Of a stretch of DNA of 64,000 bases, positions 45,519 through 56,107 are shown in pieces. The notes below the pieces were generated by a model. The model had not been told where the DNA came from, ran no database searches, and saw only the letters and a list, made by a program, of their open reading frames with translations. The stretch's first letter is position 1, and the number at the start of each line of letters is the position of its first letter. This DNA comes from Prillingera fragicola (lineage: Eukaryota; Basidiomycota; Tremellomycetes; Trichosporonales; Trichosporonaceae): NCBI GenBank assembly GCA_002335605.1, contig BEDY01000010.1, positions 372,001-436,000 of the forward strand. Reading direction: 5' to 3'. The position numbers and the translations under genes are program-made.

Positions 45519-47089
45519 ATGAGCCATTCTGCCCTTTGTCTCATTCGACCTTTTCGTCACCCTCTGCAGCTTCGCACCATGGCTACCTCGTCCGCTCAGA
45601 AGCAGCGTTGCCTCACGCTCGAGACCATCAACCCCAATGTTCTCAAGGTTCAGTATGCCGTCCGTGGTGAACTCGCCCTCAAGGCCGACAAGTTTGCACA
45701 CGCCCTCGAGGACGGTCAGGGCTCCAACCTTGCCTTTGACAAGGTTGTCTTTGCCAACATAGGCAACCCCCAGGCCAAGGGCCTTGACCAGCCCCCCATC
45801 ACCTACTGGCGCCAGGTCGTCTCGCTCCTTGAGAACCCCCAGCTCATGGAGGAGCACCTCGAGGTCATCAAGACTATCTACCCCGAGGATGTCATTGCCC
45901 GGGCCAAGAAGCTCCGCAAGGAGATTGGCTCCGTTGGTGCGTACACCCACTCGAAGGGTGTTCTCGCCATTCGCCAGCGTGTTGCCAAGTTCATCGAGGG
46001 TGAGTAGCGCAGGTGCTGGAGCACAGCTAACAGACAGAGCGCGACGGTTTCCCTTCCCACCCGGAGTCCATCTACCTCACCACTGGTGCCTCGGCTGGTG
46101 TCGCTCAGATCCTCAACCTTTCCTTGCGCAAGGGTGAGGGCTGCATGATCCCCATCCCCCAGTACCCCCTCTACACCGCGACCCTTGCCCACATTGGCGG
46201 TGTCCCCGTGCCCTACGAGCTTCAGGAGACTTCAGAGTGGTCGCTCAACATGAAGACACTCACCGACGCCATCGCCCAGGCTAAGAAGGACAAGGTCCAC
46301 GTCAAGGCCCTCGCCGTTATCAACCCCGGAAACCCCACTGGGGCTTGCCTCTCCAAGGAGGCCATGGAGGCTGTTGTCCAGCTCTGCTACGACGAGAACC
46401 TGCTCCTCCTTGCCGACGAGGTATACCAGCGCAACATCTTTGAGCCCGAGCGCAAGCCCTTCTACTCTTTCAAGCAGATTGTTCGTTCGATGAAGCCCGA
46501 GATTGCCAACTCGGTTGAGCTTGTCTCGTTCCACTCAATCTCGAAGGGTGTCTCGGGCGAGTGCGGTCGCCGCGGTGGATACTTTGAGCTGTGCAACATT
46601 GCCGACGACGTTGCGGAGCAGATCTACAAGATGGCTTCGGTCACCCTCTGCCCTCCTGTCACCGGCCAGGTCGGTGTCGACCTCATGGTCTCTCCTCCCA
46701 AGGAGGGCGAGGCCAGCTACAAGCAGTGGCTCGATGAGACTACCATTACTGCCGACAACCTCAAGAAGCGCTCGCAGCTCATGTGCGAGCGCTTCAACAA
46801 GCTCCCCCGCATGAGCTGCCAGCCCGCCGACGGTGCCATGTATCTCTTCCCTCGCATCGACCTTCCCCAGCGCGCCATTGACGAGGCCAAGAAGATTGGC
46901 AAGGCCGCCGATGTCATGTACACTCTCGATCTCCTGGACGCCACCGGTATCTGCGCCGTTGCTGGCTCTGGTTTCGGCCAGGAGGACGGCACCTACCACT
47001 TCCGCGTCACTGCTCTCTGCCCCGGTGTCGAGGACTACGTCGGCAAGATTGAGACGTTCCACACTGAGTGGATGAACAAGTGGGCTTAA
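45519..47089 (+). CDS. ALT1: Alanine aminotransferase
   Basis: Two exons (45519-45999, 46038-47089) give 510 aa. It interconverts alanine plus 2-oxoglutarate with pyruvate plus glutamate using pyridoxal phosphate. Signatures: Y-A-V-R-G-E-L, F-A-N-I-G-N-P-Q, T-T-G-A-S-A-G-V, P-Q-Y-P-L-Y, A-V-I-N-P-G-N-P-T-G, A-D-E-V-Y-Q-R-N-I-F and the PLP lysine in S-F-H-S-I-S-K-G-V-S-G-E-C-G-R-R-G-G. The N-terminus has a basic amphipathic presequence (M-S-H-S-A-L-C-L-I-R-P-F-R-H-P) expected to target mitochondria. A second in-frame ATG at codon 21 (M-A-T-S-S-A-Q-K) would skip it, so one gene could supply both compartments. Codon bias is strong (C-ending codons throughout), a sign of high expression. Usual length, no lesions. 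Confidence 0.96.
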
Positions 47090-47845
47090 ACGCTTGAGAC
47101 TTGAGATAACATTGGGCATGTGTGTACGCGCACGGGAGTTGTCGCAGCACTGGCAAGTCGGTCATGCAGTCGGGTCGGTACGGAAGACGTCAAGTAGAAC
47201 AAAGAGGAGGTCGCGGTCTGCCCGCGGCCCTTGGAGCAGCGCAACACTATGCGTTCTGGGGTTGGCTCCGTATCAGTGTCTCACATTTTGCATGTGCAGT
47301 AATTCATGTAATCAATTGGTATTGCATGTTGCGGCCAAGTGTACCGCTATCCTGCCTACGAGTTGCTCTGATTTACCCAGCAGTTCATGTCCGTTACACT
47401 GCTAAGAGCTGCGCCAGCGGCTCCTCACTGTGCAGGAGGACGGTGAAGACTGCTTACTGGATAGCCTTGAATGCGAAACGCCTCGCAGTACGGCATCCCT
47501 TCGCACCGACTGTGCAACGCTGCGCGCAGGCAGGGAGAGGCGGCGCGGTCAGCAATCGCGTGGGGGGTTTCGAGTTCAGGCACAGGCACGAAACGCCCTC
47601 GGTCACTGACCACTTCCGTGCTGCACTCTCTCATGCTCAACGACCAGTTGACACTCTTCGCTCAACACTCGTCATCTCTCTTCATCTCCCACCTTTGAAT
47701 CTTATCCAGCGCATCGTCGCGTAAGATTCTGGCAACAGCACTCTGTGCCGCGTTCATTGACCGACACAACGCACGCTACCCCGCCTCCACTCCGGCCTGT
47801 GTCCTCCACCACGATTCCGCGTCCGACACTTTCCCTACAGTCGCC
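47090..47845. other. Intergenic 0.75 kb between ALT1 and transporter
   Basis: Contains the ALT1 3' UTR and the promoter of the transporter. Open frames here are not recognisable. Tcatctctcttcatctccc-type pyrimidine tracts at about 47,660-47,700 lie upstream of the transporter start. Confidence 0.4.
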
Positions 47846-50282
47846 ATGACGGGCGGCGCGTTCTATTCAGCACCAATGGACGAGCTCGCGCTCCCCGAGG
47901 ACGGCCACTCGGTGCAGTGGGTCGGCACGCCGGGCGTCAAAGGACCCAAATGGGCTAGGCAGCCGTTGTTGACGGTTGGCATGCTCGGAACACAGGTCGT
48001 CTGGTCTATTGAAATGGGATATGGTGAGTTGCTGCGAGGCGGTGGAATGCCGCGCCAAAGCGGGTGTCAAAGACGTGGACCTGAGCTGCGGGGAGGCTGG
48101 CTCGGACAGCGGCTAGACGAACTCCGATGCTGCGCGGCGCGTCGGTGCTCATGTCACCGAACAGCGGCCTGCATGTCACCGAACAGCGGCCTGAATACAG
48201 CCTGTCGCCGTCAGTAACTGACGCCACAGCCTCGCCATTTCTGCTCGAACTCGGCCTATCAAAGTCGTGGATGTCGCTTGTTTTCGTCGCCGGCCCTCTC
48301 TCGGGACTCATTGTCCAGCCTTTGATTGGCGCCTACGCGGATCGGTCGCGGTCACGCTATGGCCGACGACGACCGTTCATGTTGGCTGGCTGCGGGATTG
48401 CGGCCATCGGTATGATGCTGTTGGGGTGGTCGCGCGAGGTCTCTGGCCTCTTTGGACTCGGTAACTGGGGCGCCATCGCATGCGCCATCTTCTCCATCTA
48501 CCTCATCGACTTTAGCATCAACGCAGTCATGAGCACCGATCGCGCGTTGATTGTCGACACGCTCCCCCCGTCTGCGCAGGAGGAGGGCAACGCTTGGGCT
48601 GGACGAATGTGTGGATTAGGTGCCATGGCTGGCTTCTTTGTTGGCAACATCGAGCTGCCGACGATTGTGCCGTTCTTTTTTCTCGGCAAGAACCAGCTTC
48701 AGATCTTGTCGTTCCTCACTTCAGCGCTCCTTATCATCGCACACACGTCCACCTCATGGGCCGTCACGGAGCGTGTCTTACTGCGTGACGAGTGAGTAAT
48801 CTATCCCTGATTTTGGCACTAACCCAAAGCCGCCCGCAGTCCCGCTCCGGTATCTTCTCGAGCCTCAAGGCCATCTTTGACAACATGCTCACTCTGCCGC
48901 CCGGCATTCGCACTATTTGCTTCATTCAATTTTTCTGCAGTCTCGGTTGGTACCCTGTCCTTTTCTTCACAAGTGTATGGGTGTCCGAGGTCTACAAGCA
49001 CAACAACCCTCAAGGCGACCTTACGGCCAAGGTCTGGGAGGCCAATTCTGTGCGCGCTGGGTCGCGTGCCATGTTCCTGCAGTCGATCATCGCTCTCGGT
49101 ATGAGCATAGCTGCGCCATTTCTCGTTGCCCACTCGGGCGTACGCCCAGAGCACGGCGCACCTGCTGGACGCTACGCGGCTTTGGCGCGCGGCGACGACG
49201 AGGACGATGACGGCGCTTCCACGCCAAACTCAGCCGTCTGGAAGCGCACCATAGAGGAGCGGAGCGCTGGGTCATTTGCGGAGCGTGCCTCAGCCAAACT
49301 GGCAGATGTCATCAAGTCGGTCAAGTCTGGCAGCGCGTGGGCGCTCCCGATTCGCAGTCTTACTCTAATCAAACTGTGGACATACACCCAGTGCGTGTTT
49401 GTCTGCTGCATGCTCGCCAGCTGGTTCACCACCACCGTCAACGCCGCCTACGTTCTCATTGCTATCACTGGTTTCGCCTCGGCTCTCGCCCAATGGGCAC
49501 CGTTTGCGCTCCTTGGCGAGCTCGTCTTGCTGGACACGAGTGGGGACGCCTCAGAGATGCGCGCTCTCGCCGGCGCGCCAGCGTCAGAGGTGGTGTTTGC
49601 GCACGACACTGATACTGGCGTGGGCACCTTCTCTGGTGTGCACTCGCGCTCGCGCTCGTATGAAACGCTCGACGCAAACGGACACCCTCTTACGCGTCTT
49701 GTCATTCCTGGTGACAAGTCGACACGGCCAGACGAGTCGGCTGAGATAGAGGAGCTCGACACCACTGTCATCCTCCGCCACTCGGACGACAGGAGCGCGA
49801 CTTCGTTTGAGGCCCTGCGCGAACAGCTTCAGTCACCTGCAGAGGCCAGCGCTGCGGCTTCCCAACCCAGCACCGCCGACAAGGCAGGTCTTATCCTCGG
49901 CATCCACAATGTCTTCTGTGTCATCCCTCAGTTCCTGATCACCGCCATCAGCAGTGTCGTGTTCCACATCATGGAGCCCGGAGGTGCTTCCTCAGCGGAA
50001 ACGGCCGGCACAGCTGCTGCTGCGGGTGCCGGAGTCGGCTCCGGTGGTGGAGTGGCAGCAGCAATAGCAGGCGATGCGGTAGTCGACGCAGCAGCGCCAG
50101 CGGCGGTCGCTGCCTCACGGGCAGCGGTACGTCTCGTTGCTCGTGCGGCCGAGGCTGCCAGCTCACACGGGAACCCCAATACCATCGGCGTCGTGTTCCG
50201 AATTGGCGGGGTTGCGGCTGCCATCGGCGTTGTGCTAACCTACAGGCTGGGGCGGCGCTGGGCGTCTGGACAGGGGGTGTAA
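47846..50282 (+). CDS. Sucrose / alpha-glucoside:H+ symporter, SUT-type (GPH/MFS superfamily)
   Basis: Three exons (47846-48023, 48230-48791, 48830-50282) give 730 aa. The N-terminus shows M-L-G-T-Q-V-V-W-S-I-E-M-G-Y, the start of TM1 with the Glu of this family, then S-P-F-L-L-E-L-G-L-S-K-S-W. The TM2-TM3 loop has D-R-S-R-S-R-Y-G-R-R-R-P-F, the GPH/SUT signature. A long acidic loop sits between TM6 and TM7 (residues ~350-400), and a second Ser/Asp-rich loop of ~150 residues comes before the last spans. It would import disaccharides with protons across the plasma membrane; fission yeast Sut1 is the known fungal member. The Ala/Gly-rich stretch A-A-G-A-G-V-G-S-G-G-G near the C-terminal spans is unusual. 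The first intron contains a 22-bp perfect tandem repeat. Confidence 0.9.
48150..48193 (+). repeat. 22-bp perfect tandem duplication inside the first transporter intron
   Basis: Two identical copies (48,150-48,171 and 48,172-48,193) of catgtcaccgaacagcggcc plus tg. It lies 36 bp before the acceptor, so it lengthens the intron without touching the splice site. Confidence 0.92.
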
Positions 50283-50678
50283 CCGGGCTGTACTCACCCG
50301 CTGTCACTGGAGGGACGTTAGGCGACGAGGTCGGATGTAGATTTGTATGTAGCATAACGTGCATTCCAAACGTGTCTTGAGTTAGACTGAGTCCCTTGGC
50401 TCGAGAGAGGGGGCCTCATGCCTTGAGAACGAAGATGAACGTGCAGCGGCCGGCATGTTCAAGGATGGTGTCACGTCATGCATTCACTAATGTTCGGTAC
50501 CGGTACCTACTTGCTAGTCGAATGATCCGCAACGTTACTTCCTCGACGCCAGCTCATGCAAAGCCGTCGCTACTGCCCCTCGTATGCTCTGTCCCAACAG
50601 GCTTGCGACCACCAGCACTGGCACAAGCGACACTTGCTGGCCTGCCGCCAGTGAAATCTGGAAGTTCTTGTCGCAGCC
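50283..50678. other. Convergent 3' region between transporter and dehydrogenase-like gene, 396 bp
   Basis: No gene seen. Holds the 3' UTRs; if the last intron of the left-reading gene is not spliced, its coding frame extends to 50,554. Confidence 0.4.
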
Positions 50679-52308
50679 CTAGGACTGAATATGTAGGTAA
50701 AGGAAAGACACATACTTGCTCTGATGGCAAGTCTCGGGACGAGCCGCTACGGGGAAGTGGGGGTGTGGCGGCGAGGCCGCGGGGAGGAAGGTTGAGCGAG
50801 GGTGGATCACTGGCGCTGGCTGGTGTGGCTGGTGTGGTAGGGATGATGGATGAGGGTGGCGATGACGGGGGAGAGGAGCTGAGGTCGGGGGCGGAGGCTG
50901 TGGCCAAGGATGGTGCTGGGATGTGTGCCATCAGGTAGGCTAGGGCGGCTCGGTAGTCTGCGAGGTATTTGTTAGTGTCGGTATTGGCTCTGTGCCGTTT
51001 ACACTGGGGATGGATAAGGAGGGGGTGGTAGGAATGAGACACAACAGAGGAACGTGCCACACGGCGCCTCAAGTATCTTCGCCCCCAAGAACGCGAATTA
51101 CGAGACAATGGCGGAGGGCAAACGAAGCGGCGACATGGACGGAGGATGCCAAGGGGATCACGATTTGATGCAAGCAGAACAACAGCGGGGTCTGCGAGGT
51201 TGCAGCTTACCAGGAAGAACTTCACCCTCTCTCCACTTTCCATGGACCGCCCCAGTGCGTTAGGGCTCTACGTGACGCCTTGATCACTAGACTGGGGACA
51301 GGAAGAATTAATTCTGCAATTATTAATGTCTATGGTGCGAGTGCCACTCCTACTTCCGCAACTCACCTATCAGCTGCGAGAGCTCTCGCAAGTCAATCCC
51401 CATAGCCTCACCAGCAGCGAATACCTCTGTGAGAGCCTCGAGAGCTCCGAGGAATGCCGAGGTACCAAGAAGCTGAAGAGTTGTGGCTACATCATCAGCA
51501 AACGACCCAGCATGTGGCATCCGAAGCGGACCCAGAGACGCAACGCCTAGCACCCACATGGACAGCAGTTGCCTACTCACCAAAGCCTGCTCCCCCTGTG
51601 GTGGCAACAACCGGTCCAAGAGGCGCCACCATGGGCCTCACACGCTCTTGTGCACACTGTTCTCCAGAAAACAGCTGGACAAGCCTTCCAGTGCGCGCAG
51701 CGTCAACTCCGCCGACAACAGGCGACGAAATATACTTGAGTCCTGCGGTGTGCCCCGAAGCCTCACGATGTGCTGGAAAGAGTTAGCTCCTGCGAAGCAA
51801 GCTCCCACTCACCTGCGGTGACAGCAGATATTGGGCTCTGGTCGACGATCACCGCGCCTCGACGAGCCACTTTGAGAATTTGGCAGGCAGCTGACTTCGG
51901 TCTGTGGCCATACTCGGCCGAATCGCGTGAGGTATCTTCTTTAGCAGACCCGAAGCAGGTAGAGCAGTAGATTGTGGAGTCTTGTCCAGTGCCGTCCCAG
52001 TTCACCGGTAGCTCGGGTTGGTCTGCTATTCGAAGAAATATGATATCCGCCGACGCGAATGCGCGAACATCGGTCACGTAGCCTGCACCTTGAATGTATG
52101 GTTTGGCTCGAGGGGCAGCTCTAGGGGCATCACCATCGCCATTGATATGTGCTCGGTCTGTTGAAGAGGATCTGGCCACCAGCGGCACTGAGTGGCCGAG
52201 AGGCTCCCAGACCAGCAAGGTGTGATCATTTGCTTTGGCGTACGATGCGACACAGGTTGTAACTGCATCAAAGAGAGGGCCAGCGCCTGCGACCCCAATG
52301 GTCAGCAT
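50679..52308 (-). CDS. NAD(P)-binding dehydrogenase of the 3-hydroxyisobutyrate / 6-phosphogluconate family
   Basis: Three firm exons: 51813-52308, 51581-51742 and 51367-51546. The start M-L-T-I-G-V-A-G-A-G-P-L gives a Rossmann glycine motif. Then V-D-Q-S-P-I-S-A-V-T-A-G joins across a 70-nt intron to Y-I-S-S-P-V-V-G-G-V-D-A-A-R-T-G, the substrate motif typical of beta-hydroxyacid dehydrogenases (D-A-P-V-S-G-G in most). Next L-G-P-V-V-A-T-T-G-G-A-G-F, then an all-helical domain (L-Q-L-L-G-T-S-A-F-L-G-A-L-E-A-L). The usual catalytic Lys (K-x-x-x-N) is not obvious: D-D-V-A-T-T-L stands where it would be. Exons 3' of 51,367 are uncertain. A probable last exon has Y-R-A-A-L-A-Y-L-M-A-H-I-P and a Ser/Pro-rich tail, ending at 50679 after GTATGT splicing. 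Confidence 0.7.
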
Positions 52309-53545
52309 GGGCAGGCCTGAATACCGTGCTCTTTGCCAGCCTGCGATGGGGGGGCTGGGCGACGGCCACTGCATGGAGATTGCCCAACGTACACGGGGTG
52401 TTGGTGGAGTTGGTCGAACGAGAGGCTACGTGAAAGCAAGTAAGTGCGTGGATTGTATGACAGTACAGCACCGCGGGGATCAGTGATAGTTGAGCCATCC
52501 AGAAAAAAAGCGAGGGAAAACACGACGGGGTGAGAAGTTTTGAACGCATTGTGCAGGTGCTCTACCATATACAATGTCTTGGAAGGCCAGTTGGTTGGAT
52601 GGCAGTCCTGGGTTGACGCACGGGAATGCCAGATAGCGCTGCCAGCTGGCACGTGCTGCTCGCTAACCGATCAAGCGTGTACGTGTCACAGCCACGAGAT
52701 CCAACTCTGGTTATCTGCCGGAATACCTACGGTTTGCCATGTGCAAACATTCCACAAACTACAAATGATGAGAAAAAGTGGAGTTTACACTTTGGCCCCA
52801 GTTGGCCAGTTGCCACTCTGACCGCTGGCGCCAATAGGTCTCACTTCGCTTAACATCCGTGCTTGCCAAAATAGCCAGGAGCCAAGTAGCGCCGGCAAAG
52901 CCAGGGAGGTTGGAATACTGACCTTCCAGAGCTCCAGAGCCTCCTGCTGAGCGTACCTTGGCCCAGCATGTAGAGGTATTTTACAAACGTGTGATAGCTC
53001 TCCTTCAACGCGCCTTGTCTCCTGACGATCCTGACCTCATAGACGTCCCACGAGCTACGAGATCAGGTGCTTCGGGCAATGGTTGCAACCCCTTTCAAGG
53101 TTTCACCTTTTGCCAGCTGGGATCACCTGCTAGAGAGTAGACGACTAGAAAGCGACTGGGAACCCAATGCCAACCAGAGGAAGGTGTGGCAAGTGTAAGC
53201 GAGCGTTCGCCACCATAGTTGGCATCGACTACTAATCGTTGCCGGGTGTGCATTTGGCCAATGTTAGTCATGTCTACAGCCGCCTTTCAACACGATAGAT
53301 CGACCTGTGCAGGCGATCAGTTGGTTAGGCCTGTAATCCTGTGGCCTGTGATTAGCATGTATGCAGCACGACAGCAAGGCCTGACTTGACCCGATGCACC
53401 GTTACGGCTGACGGCAATACAAATAGTTCCGAGTTCGGTCAATTCCGTACATGTAATTAACGTCATGTGTTAACCGACACACGCCGCCACCCCACTAAGC
53501 GAACATCGACATAGCTCCTTCACCCACAACAATAAGTCTTTGGCA
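52309..53545. other. 1.2-kb intergenic region, no gene recognised
   Basis: Lies between the start of the dehydrogenase-like gene and the F-box-like orphan, so it contains both promoters. It is somewhat AT-richer than flanking genes from about 52,700. No open frame has a recognisable product. Confidence 0.4.
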
Positions 53546-55036
53546 ATGGCACCTCCGCAACCGTCCAATAAGAGCAGAACCCGCGTGGGCACGGGCAGAT
53601 CTAGTAGAGATCCTAGATCCACGACGAGGCCCAAGGCGGGAAAGTCGAGCGGGAACAAGATAGCGACGCTGTCAGTGGCCGTTCATGGCATTCTAGATCA
53701 CACTGCGTTTCCCCACATTCTCGACACCGTTATCGCGACCGCTCCATCGGCGGCACTCCGGGTATTGCGACAGACAAGCCAGGCGGTAAAGAAGAGCGCC
53801 GATGCGAGATTGTTTGCCCACATTGCAGTGTGCGCATCATTGGCGGGCGAGCTTGAGCTCAGATCGCCCACCCCACCTCATGACCGGCTCCCGTGCTGGC
53901 TCAACGCGTTTAGCGTGCAAGCATTGCAGCATATCGACCCAGCAAGATCCACAGTCGCCGAGGACACAGGTGGGCAATGCCAAGATGCCCCAGGGCAGCC
54001 AGCTATCGCGTTGGCCAGTGTCATCCCCCATACGCGAGTCCTCGACCTTTACCCCTTACCTACGACGTTTACGTCGCGCTTTCTGTCGTCGTATTATGTC
54101 TCCTTTCTCTCAACGTTTTTATGCTCTTTCAAAGGCCTCACTACCTTGCGGCGGTCGAATCCAGACACCAGCCCCCTCCACATACCGGCATCGCTCACGA
54201 CTGTCATCGACTGGGTCGACATGACTGCTCACTTGGGGCCAAACCGAACTCTGCGCGGGGGCTACGGTGTAGCACAAGCAAAAGCCCGCGTCCCTCCCGG
54301 TACACGCACTCACGTGTTACGTCTTGCATACGACGCGGGTGCGCCTCTCCAGGCTCTCCTCTATGCCATCTACCAACTCAGCTACCCATCGTCCGTGAAC
54401 CACGCCATTGTTGTCTTTGCGAGGCTTCCAAAATCGTTCCCCAACGACGACGAGCGTGGTCCTCACGGCGGCGGGGCGGGAGCTGGAGCGTTTCACGACC
54501 GCCTTGGCATGATGTACGGGCTTGTCGTCGCGCTCATTCCGTTGCTCGCCCGAGGTGGACGCGTTACGTTTGTCGGCGTGGAGCGCATGCACGCCATCTA
54601 CCTCGACCTGGGAGATGCAGACGGAAAGAAAAAAGGGATGGCGCTTGTGGACAGGGTCGCTCATGAGGTCGGCACACGCGTGCGGGGCTGGGAGAGTGGG
54701 TTCTTCGCTGACGAGGAGCGGGGAGAGGGCTTGGCTTGGGGTGAAGAGGACAGAGAGGCGGCGGTGGAGCGGATAGCGTACCTGACCCACGACCAGTGGC
54801 AGAAAACGACAGAGGGGAAGGCTTGTGCGGCTGCTAGAGGCCTTGGAATGAGGGGAGTATGGACGAGCGAACACGGGGAGGTGATGAGCGAAGCAGACTG
54901 GGAGGACGAGAGTATTCCTAGGACAGCCAGCGTATTGGCTGTGCAGAGTGACAATCTCCACGATGGTAGCGACCTGTTGTCCAGTGACTACAGCTCTGAC
55001 GAGTATGTGGTTGACTCGGATGCGTATGAGGGATGA
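53546..55036 (+). CDS. F-box-like protein of unknown role, intronless
   Basis: A single uninterrupted exon of 496 aa, unlike most neighbours. Basic Ser/Arg/Lys-rich start (~45 residues). Then I-L-D-H-T-A-F-P-H-I-L-D-T-V-I-A-T-A-P, A-A-L-R-V-L-R-Q-T-S-Q-A-V-K, A-D-A-R-L-F-A-H-I-A-V: the spacing of Phe-Pro-Ile-Leu, Leu-Leu and Ser/Ala-Val is that of a divergent F-box. The rest has Leu-rich stretches with D-L-Y-P-L-P and Y-D-A-G-A-P and an acidic Ser/Asp C-terminus (S-S-D-Y-S-S-D-E-Y). I associate this layout with a lineage-expanded family in Trichosporonales, from memory of the family's look, not a search. An alternative is that it is a general DUF without F-box function. Confidence 0.6.
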   Translation: MAPPQPSNKSRTRVGTGRSSRDPRSTTRPKAGKSSGNKIATLSVAVHGILDHTAFPHILDTVIATAPSAALRVLRQTSQAVKKSADARLFAHIAVCASLAGELELRSPTPPHDRLPCWLNAFSVQALQHIDPARSTVAEDTGGQCQDAPGQPAIALASVIPHTRVLDLYPLPTTFTSRFLSSYYVSFLSTFLCSFKGLTTLRRSNPDTSPLHIPASLTTVIDWVDMTAHLGPNRTLRGGYGVAQAKARVPPGTRTHVLRLAYDAGAPLQALLYAIYQLSYPSSVNHAIVVFARLPKSFPNDDERGPHGGGAGAGAFHDRLGMMYGLVVALIPLLARGGRVTFVGVERMHAIYLDLGDADGKKKGMALVDRVAHEVGTRVRGWESGFFADEERGEGLAWGEEDREAAVERIAYLTHDQWQKTTEGKACAAARGLGMRGVWTSEHGEVMSEADWEDESIPRTASVLAVQSDNLHDGSDLLSSDYSSDEYVVDSDAYEG

Positions 55037-55124
55037 AATAGATGGCCATAGAGCATGTTATTTGGGATGTGTACCGTTATCAGTCATCGCATCTGCTCAA
55101 CACTGCACCACAGGATGCATCTCT

Positions 55125-55759
55125 CTAAGACTTTCTTGCCTTCCGTCCCTTCTTGGCCCTCTTACGCTTGCTCTCCCTCAGCTGATCCTTGGCCTTGGCC
55201 TGTGCTTCCTTCTTCTGCTGCTCCTTTTCCCTCCTAATGTCTGCCGGAGTCTTGGGCAGGTCCTCTTTGCGCACACCCACGCCTCCGGGAGTCGCTCCCC
55301 TCAGGCGGATACGGCCGTCTGCCAGGTGCTCGGTGATAACGGGCGAGGCGGCCGGGCGGTACTTGAACTCGTCAGAATAGCTGGGAACCTTAGCATTATG
55401 CAGGAGGACGGCCGACTGGGTAGCGAGCGGGGGTACGCAGCGCAAGTGCGCTGCGCAGCCGCGGAGCAGCTTGCGCAATGTCACACAGGCTAGCTAGCTC
55501 CCAAGCATTGCCTCGGAACTGGATTCACCTACCGGTCCGCATAGATCACCTTGGGCGACCTATCTCCTGCAAGCGCGCCAAGCTTGACCGCAAGCCATCC
55601 GAAAAAGACGATGGCGGCGAGGATGAGCGCCCGCTTCCACCATGCTGGTGCGGGGCGGTTGAACTCTGCGAGGGTCGAGCGGGTGTGAGGGTTGTCGAGC
55701 GAGAGAGGCTCCTCGTCTGCCTCGTGCTCGTTGGTGGGCACGCGTTCGTACGAGGACAT
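55125..55759 (-). CDS. Small single-pass membrane protein with Lys/Arg-rich C-terminus
   Basis: Two exons (55533-55759, 55125-55380) give 160 aa. N-terminal 45 residues are acidic and polar, then a basic step (A-W-W-K-R) and one TM (A-L-I-L-A-A-I-V-F-F-G-W-L-A-V). Next a conserved-looking block Y-S-D-E-F-K-Y-R-P-A-A-S-P-V-I-T-E and L-R-G-A-T-P-G-G-V-G. The last 50 residues are Lys/Arg/Glu-rich coiled coil. The acceptor cccag at 55381 was chosen because it completes an Arg codon and keeps frame. I do not recognise a family; the topology suggests an ER protein with a cytosolic basic tail. The 152-nt intron is long for this region. Confidence 0.62.
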
Positions 55760-56107
55760 CGTTGCTGGTTGCTGGTGGGTTGGTCGACGGTGCATCAAGT
55801 CGTTTGAAGTGGGACGAAACGCGTTCCTCCTTTGGTGTCGCTGAACATGACGGACCTGACGGCCATGACTGTGCTCGCGGAAGCAAATAACAAACTGCAA
55901 GCGGTGGCATTTTTTTTGGTGTTATGCGTATTGCTGCGTCATGGGTAAATTGTAAAGACCCTATTGCTGCAGCTTCTGCTCCAATGGCTACCTACACCGG
56001 CTCGCTGCTCCTCAGCGCCTCAGCACGCATGCTCGTTTCCTCCACTATTCTAGTCACAGAGCCCGTCCCAGGGCGGGCAGTGCATCACCATTCCGCTACA
56101 AATAAAC
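55760..56107. other. Intergenic, 348 bp, between small TM gene and SNU13
   Basis: Both neighbours read leftwards; this holds the promoter of the TM-protein gene and the SNU13 3' UTR. A tttttttt run lies at 55,911-55,918. No gene seen. Confidence 0.4.

Noticed and set aside
46535..47119. 194-codon antisense frame
   Set aside because: Opposite strand of alanine aminotransferase, produced by its strong C-ending codon bias.
51763..51812. Two introns of 23-24 nt in the dehydrogenase-like gene
   Set aside because: A single 70-nt intron using the outer donor and acceptor keeps frame and restores the family motif.
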